Assembly (NCBI GenBank): GCA_964584755.1
Contig: CAZPAV010000054.1
Span: forward strand, 1-17,210
Source: CAZPAV01 sp964584755
Lineage (GTDB): Bacteria; Actinomycetota; Acidimicrobiia; Spongiisociales; UBA5794
Reading direction: 5' to 3'
Length of the DNA stretch: 17,210 nucleotides
Shown here: piece by piece, positions 13,906 to 17,210 of the stretch
Numbering within the stretch: the first letter of the stretch is position 1
Layout: each line of letters begins with the position of its first letter
Program-made: the position numbers and the translations under genes
The notes under the pieces: generated by a model
What the model saw: the letters and a program-made list of their open reading frames with translations, nothing else
What the model was told of the DNA's origin: nothing
Database searches by the model: none

Positions 13906-14232
13906 ATGCGCCGGCTCCTCGTCGTGGCCGTCCTGCTCGTGGTGTCGCTCGTCGCCGTCGCCGTCCTCCTGGTCCGATCCCGACCCGGGACGTCACCGGT
14001 CGTGGAGGGTCTCGTGGTCGACGTCCAGGGCGACCTCGTCACGGTGCGCACCTTCACGATCCTCGACGAGGAGGGGAGACGCTGGACGTTTCGCCCCGCA
14101 CCCGGGGTTACCCTCCACGGCGGCCCGCTCGGCCATCTGAAGGCGCACATGGCGGCGGGCGAGCCGGTGCGCGTCCGGTACCGGTCGGGGTCCGGGGGCG
14201 ACCTCGTCGCGGTGGCGGTCGAGGACGGCTGA
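13906..14232 (+). CDS. Small membrane-anchored protein of unknown function in the cox cluster
   Basis: This 108-residue protein has one N-terminal hydrophobic segment (about residues 4-24), serving as signal anchor or signal peptide without a lipobox cysteine. A predicted all-beta domain of about 80 residues follows, with alternating strands (VVEGLVVDVQGDLVTVRTFT, WTFRPAP, PVRVRYRSG, LVAVAVEDG). The shape suggests a small OB-like or SH3-like barrel facing outside, but I recognise no family. It contains no cysteine and only two histidines, so classical copper chaperone chemistry is unlikely. It starts 3 bases after ctaG and is the last gene before a convergent stem-loop, so it is probably co-transcribed with the oxidase genes and may aid assembly. 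Confidence 0.78.
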   Translation: MRRLLVVAVLLVVSLVAVAVLLVRSRPGTSPVVEGLVVDVQGDLVTVRTFTILDEEGRRWTFRPAPGVTLHGGPLGHLKAHMAAGEPVRVRYRSGSGGDLVAVAVEDG

Positions 14233-14248
14233 GACGGGGAGTCTCGGC
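14228..14248. terminator. Stem-loop between convergent genes after the cox cluster
   Basis: GCTGAGAC (14228-14235) pairs with GTCTCGGC (14241-14248), with one U·G, around the loop GGGGA. It begins inside the last codons of the small cox-cluster gene and lies 26-46 bases beyond the stop of the opposing membrane protein gene, so it can end transcription from both sides. Confidence 0.6.
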
Positions 14249-14273
14249 TCGGGGTGTCCGCCGCGGGGACGGC

Positions 14274-14999
14274 TCAGGAGCGGTCGCGTTCCCAAGGCCG
14301 AAGGGCGGCCAGGGTGGTGCCGGCGAGGATCGCCGCGGCGACGAGGGCGAAGACGGCGATGGCCACGGCCGGCGCCGGCGAGGAGAGGAGCACCTGGGCC
14401 AGGCCGACGGCGAGGACGGCCACCACGACCGCGGCGATGAGCGGGGTCCCGACCGCCCGGGCGAGGTCGCGCAGGATCTCCGCCCCCGAGTGCGGCGTCG
14501 CCACGTTCGGCGCGCCGAGCGTGCTGCGGCGGGTGAGGGCGTCCACCACCGGTCCGGTGACCGTTCCGGCGGCGAGACCGGCCACGGCGACGATGACCGT
14601 CATCGCGCCCACCGGGACGATGGCGCTCCCTCCCGCGACCTCCCCGGCGATGGTGACGCCGAGGCGGACGACGGCGTACGCCATGATCGCGGCGAGGATC
14701 GCGCCGATCGTGAGCGGGTAGCGGAGGGGGATCCGGCTCGTCTCGGGAGCGGTCACCCGGCTCACCGCCGCGGCCACGGCGGCGACCGCCGTGCCGCCGG
14801 CCCCACCGAGGAGGAGCGTGAGGAGCCACAGCGCCGGAGCGTCGACGACGAAGCGGGGCCGCGCCACCGTGGCGGTGAGGGGCACCGCGTCGACGCGGCC
14901 CAAGGCGGCGAAGCCGCCGAACCAGGCGAGGAGGGCGAGCGCGACGACGAGGCCGGTGCCGGCACCACCGAGGAGCGGGAGGGCGGGGTTCCTGTCCAT
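14274..14999 (-). CDS. Six-helix membrane protein of unknown function
   Basis: This 241-residue protein is rich in Ala, Val, Leu and Gly, with hydrophobic segments at about 10-32, 55-79, 95-118, 125-148, 184-206 and 208-233. Both ends are predicted cytoplasmic. A polar loop (about 150-182) separates the first four helices from the last two. No catalytic or binding motif was recognised and no family is assigned. The ATG at 14999 has no clear ribosome binding site; a TAGCAT box ends 9 bases upstream, so a nearly leaderless transcript is possible. It converges with the cox cluster and lies 43 bases downstream of the next minus-strand gene. Confidence 0.8.
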   Translation of the reverse strand: MDRNPALPLLGGAGTGLVVALALLAWFGGFAALGRVDAVPLTATVARPRFVVDAPALWLLTLLLGGAGGTAVAAVAAAVSRVTAPETSRIPLRYPLTIGAILAAIMAYAVVRLGVTIAGEVAGGSAIVPVGAMTVIVAVAGLAAGTVTGPVVDALTRRSTLGAPNVATPHSGAEILRDLARAVGTPLIAAVVVAVLAVGLAQVLLSSPAPAVAIAVFALVAAAILAGTTLAALRPWERDRS

Positions 15000-15008
15000 G
15001 GGCAGGCG

Positions 15009-15014
15009 ATGCTA
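15009..15014 (-). promoter_or_regulatory. Candidate -10 box for the six-helix membrane protein gene
   Basis: The reverse strand reads GGCTAGCATCG, giving TAGCAT, the same hexamer as before coxB. It ends 9 bases before the ATG, so the transcript would have a leader of only about 2-3 bases. No -35 is convincing. Confidence 0.45.
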
Positions 15015-15042
15015 GCCCATCGGGGAGGGTCGAGGTCGGGTC

Positions 15043-15954
15043 TCAGCGGTCGCAGACGTCGGGGGCGAAGATGCCGAGCACGATGTCGGCGGGGTCCTGA
15101 CCTTGGACGGGTCCCCACAGGAGGAGCTCGGCGGTGGACGTCGAGCGGAGCTCGAAGATGTCACCGAGCAGCGGATCGGTGGAGTACGTCACCTTCTGCT
15201 TGGCGTAGATCTGCTCGAGGGCCTTGACGGTGTCGCCCGCCTTGAGGCCGCTGAGAGTCTCGAGCTGGGTGGCAGGGGAGTCGAAGTTCCCCGTCGAGAT
15301 GTCCTGCCGGTACCCGTCGAAGACGTCCTGGCCTCCTCGCTGCGTCACGATGACGTAGAACGGCCCGAACTGGATGACCCGCTCCATGTCCCCCTGACAC
15401 ACGCCCCAGCGTCCCGTCGAGACCTCCCAGTTCGTGTCGCTGGTGGGATTCCCGAAACTCGCCGTCAGGCGTCCGACCGCCTCGGCCGCGGACGTGCCGA
15501 ACGTCAGGTCCTTGATGTCCTTGTCCTTGACCCGGATGCCGTTGGTCATGAGCTTCAGCTTGCTCACCGGGATCGGCGGGTCGACCGGCGTGTAGGGGGA
15601 GGCGGCCAGCGTCGTCTCCGGGACGGTGCTCGACGGCGTAGCGGACGTCGTGGAGGGACCACCGGCCGCGGGAGCCGTGGAGGAGGAGGCGGCGGTGGAG
15701 GAGGCGCCGCTCGACGGCACGGCGGCCACCTCCTCGCCCGAGGGACGCAGGAGCTGGAAGACCGCGACGCTGAGGGCCACGAGGAGGAGCCCGATGATGA
15801 GTCCCGTGAGGAGCGGCGAGCCCGGTGGCTGCGCCGGTGGCACGCCGGGGTCCTCGAGCGGGGGCAGCGGCTCCTCGCCGGTGAGGTCGACGAGGTCCGC
15901 GTAGGGGTCCGTCCAGTTCGGCGGGTTGTCGTACGGTTCGTGAGGATCGCTCAC
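15043..15954 (-). CDS. Single-pass exported protein of unknown function
   Basis: This 303-residue protein has a Pro/Asp/Glu-rich cytoplasmic N-terminus (1-46), one transmembrane helix (about 47-68), a Ser/Thr/Ala/Pro-rich low-complexity stalk (about 78-118) and an external domain (about 120-303). In that domain SKLKLMTNGIRVKDKDIKDL is followed by a short segment resembling a repeat (TFGTSAAEAVGRLTASFGNP, then GLKAGDTVKALEQIYAKQ), as in proteins with two alpha/beta repeats. Cys186 and Cys301 could form a disulfide. I recognise no named family. The start is GTG, with GGAGGGAG six bases upstream. It follows the LCP gene by 37 bases on the same strand, which suggests a cell-envelope role. Confidence 0.82.
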   Translation of the reverse strand: MSDPHEPYDNPPNWTDPYADLVDLTGEEPLPPLEDPGVPPAQPPGSPLLTGLIIGLLLVALSVAVFQLLRPSGEEVAAVPSSGASSTAASSSTAPAAGGPSTTSATPSSTVPETTLAASPYTPVDPPIPVSKLKLMTNGIRVKDKDIKDLTFGTSAAEAVGRLTASFGNPTSDTNWEVSTGRWGVCQGDMERVIQFGPFYVIVTQRGGQDVFDGYRQDISTGNFDSPATQLETLSGLKAGDTVKALEQIYAKQKVTYSTDPLLGDIFELRSTSTAELLLWGPVQGQDPADIVLGIFAPDVCDR

Positions 15955-15981
15955 GGGGGGCTCCCTCCGGGTTACCGGCGT

Positions 15982-15987
15982 ATCTTA
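15982..15987 (-). promoter_or_regulatory. Candidate -10 box for the single-pass exported protein gene
   Basis: The reverse strand reads CGTAAGATACG, giving TAAGAT, 27 bases upstream of the GTG start and just past the LCP stop codon. A leader of about 20 bases with a good ribosome binding site would result. The gene may therefore have its own promoter besides read-through from the LCP gene. Confidence 0.4.
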
Positions 15988-15991
15988 CGGG

Positions 15992-17086
15992 TCACCCCGC
16001 CGGAGCCGAGGCCTGTCCGGCCGAGTCGAGCAATCCCGGGTACGCGGCGTCGAGGACCTCGTCGAAGGAGGCGGTGGGGACGAGGATCGACTGGCCCTTC
16101 TTGTTGCGGGTCAGGCGAACCGGGATCTGGAGGCGCTTGATCGTCGCCGGATCGATGTCGCGCGTCTGCCAGGCGAGGGCGATGGCATCACCGATGCCGA
16201 GTCGATCGTCGAGCGTGAAGGCGTCGGAGAGCTCGGCGACCTTCCTCGTGAGGTCGGCGGGGGAGGCGAAGGTCTTCAGCTTCTTGAAGAGCTCGAGGAT
16301 GACGTCCTGCTGATGCTGGTTGCGGAGGAGGTCCCCCGCGCCGGGCACCGACCGCCAGCGTCCGTCGACCTTCTCCTGGGTGTGGCGGGACCGCACCCAG
16401 GCCAGGGCCTGGGCGCCGGTGGCGTTCGTGCATCCCGCCGGCAGGTTGAGGTGCGACTTGGCGTCGAAGACGGGGTGCTCGACGCAGATCTGGACGCCAC
16501 CGACTCCGTCGATGATCTTCTCGAACCCGGCGAAGGTGAACTTCGCGAAGTGGTCGACGCGGATCCCGGTGAAGTCCTCGATCGTCAGCGCGAGGAGGGT
16601 GGGCCCGTTGATCTCGCCGCAGCCGTGGATGGTGGCGTTGAGACGCGTGTAGCCGCCGGTACAGCGGTTCGGCAGGTAGAGGTCCCGGGGCAGGGAGACC
16701 ATGAACGGCTCGCGACCGTCCGCCGGTTGCACGAGGAGGAGCACCACGTCGGCGGCCCCCGCCGCCTGGTCTCCTCCGATGAGGAGGAACGATCGGTACG
16801 CCTCCTCCGGGGTGGCGGGCGCGGTGACGAACGGGGAGACGTCCTCCTCGGGGGACTCGGGCCGTTCGTCGCTCGGCGACGCCGGTGCGGGGAGGGGGAG
16901 GAGCGTCTGGGCGTTCTCGAGGTCGAAGGTGCTGCGGCCGACCCCGCGCCACGACTGCCAGAGCTGGGCGCCGGTGAATCCCCCGTACAGGAGGGCGATG
17001 AGCGCGAACGCCGTCACGGCCCGCCGCAGCGCCCTGACGATGGGGGATCGCCACCAGCCGCCGACGTGGCGGACGCGATTCACCAC
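15992..17086 (-). CDS. LytR-CpsA-Psr (LCP) family protein
   Basis: This 364-residue membrane-anchored protein belongs to the LCP family, enzymes that transfer lipid-linked glycopolymers such as teichoic acid or arabinogalactan to peptidoglycan outside the cell. A transmembrane helix at about 20-44 is followed by an acidic/Pro-rich spacer and the LCP domain (about 98-270). Motifs present are LLIGGDQ (101-107), Asp113, SLPRDLY (131-137), FAGFEKIIDGVGGV (185-198) and AWVRSRH (229-235), then GDLLRNQHQQ (251-260). The arginine usual before Asp113 is Ala here, a departure from the canonical phosphate-binding site. About 90 further residues follow. The start is GTG at 17086, directly after an in-frame TAG; a second GTG follows at once, and there is no good ribosome binding site. 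Confidence 0.9.
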   Translation of the reverse strand: MVNRVRHVGGWWRSPIVRALRRAVTAFALIALLYGGFTGAQLWQSWRGVGRSTFDLENAQTLLPLPAPASPSDERPESPEEDVSPFVTAPATPEEAYRSFLLIGGDQAAGAADVVLLLVQPADGREPFMVSLPRDLYLPNRCTGGYTRLNATIHGCGEINGPTLLALTIEDFTGIRVDHFAKFTFAGFEKIIDGVGGVQICVEHPVFDAKSHLNLPAGCTNATGAQALAWVRSRHTQEKVDGRWRSVPGAGDLLRNQHQQDVILELFKKLKTFASPADLTRKVAELSDAFTLDDRLGIGDAIALAWQTRDIDPATIKRLQIPVRLTRNKKGQSILVPTASFDEVLDAAYPGLLDSAGQASAPAG

Positions 17087-17090
17087 CTAG

Positions 17091-17210
17091 CCCGTGCCGG
17101 GCCCGCCCGCCCCGGCCCACCGGGCCCGGCCCAGCGCCCCCCCCCCGGCCGGGACCGGCGCGGGCCAGCCGGCGCCCGGCCCCCGCCGCAGCCCAGCGCG
17201 GCGGCGCCAG
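17091..17210. other. Extreme G+C low-complexity tract at the window end
   Basis: Of these 120 bases 112 are G or C, only one is T (17095), and a run of ten C occupies 17137-17146. Short CCGG/GGCC/GCCC words recur. No start codon, ribosome binding site or gene-like reading frame is present, although upstream signals for the LCP gene would be expected here. The composition differs sharply from every other non-coding gap in the window. A contig-end sequencing artefact is the simplest explanation. Confidence 0.6.

Noticed and set aside
5108..14232. Possibility that a TGA in this window is a selenocysteine codon, for example extending the thioredoxin-like protein or the CBS protein.
   Set aside because: All called proteins have normal family length or natural ends, and following sequence is promoter, hairpin or the next gene, with no conserved domain continuing past a TGA.

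Overview
The window reads as chromosomal DNA from a high-G+C actinobacterium. The evidence is very strong third-position G/C bias, GTG and TTG starts, TANNNT-type -10 boxes close to start codons, hairpin terminators without T-tracts, a LytR-CpsA-Psr (LCP) cell-wall protein, and Thr/Ala/Pro-rich exported linkers. An acidimicrobial lineage is my best guess, but it is an inference. All 19 genes called here stop with TGA, and the window also carries a selenocysteine tRNA gene, which reads UGA.

Left part (1-5107): a branched-chain amino acid type ABC importer. The lipoprotein-anchored solute-binding protein is on the + strand. It converges, across a perfect 13-bp stem-loop, on a tightly overlapping minus-strand operon livH-livM-livG-livF (two permeases, two ATPases). 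A divergent intergenic region separates livH from a two-CBS-domain protein.

Middle (5108-8148): the CBS protein, a gene-poor patch holding a decayed copy of the 5' half of tRNA-Sec, a siderophore-interacting FAD reductase on the minus strand, the intact tRNA-Sec(UCA), a membrane-anchored helix-turn-helix protein, and a TauE/SafE-type permease convergent with it with no gap. The tRNA-Sec fragment and the intact gene are imperfect direct repeats bracketing the reductase gene. This is the most unusual structure in the window and could be a relic of integration at selC.

Right-centre (8212-14232): a lipoprotein with a thioredoxin-like domain carrying C-x4-C, followed by a caa3-type cytochrome c oxidase cluster. 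The cluster is coxB with a fused cytochrome c domain, coxA, coxC, a small subunit IV, ctaG, and a small membrane-anchored protein of unknown function coupled to ctaG. These genes would oxidise cytochrome c, reduce O2, pump protons and help assemble the copper sites.

Right end (14274-17086, minus strand): a six-helix membrane protein of unknown function, a single-pass exported protein of unknown function, and an LCP-family protein that probably attaches polymers to peptidoglycan. The last 120 bases (17091-17210) are about 93% G+C with a single T and a run of ten C. They look like a contig-end artefact or an extreme low-complexity tract, not a gene. No CRISPR array, insertion sequence, rRNA gene or integrase was seen.
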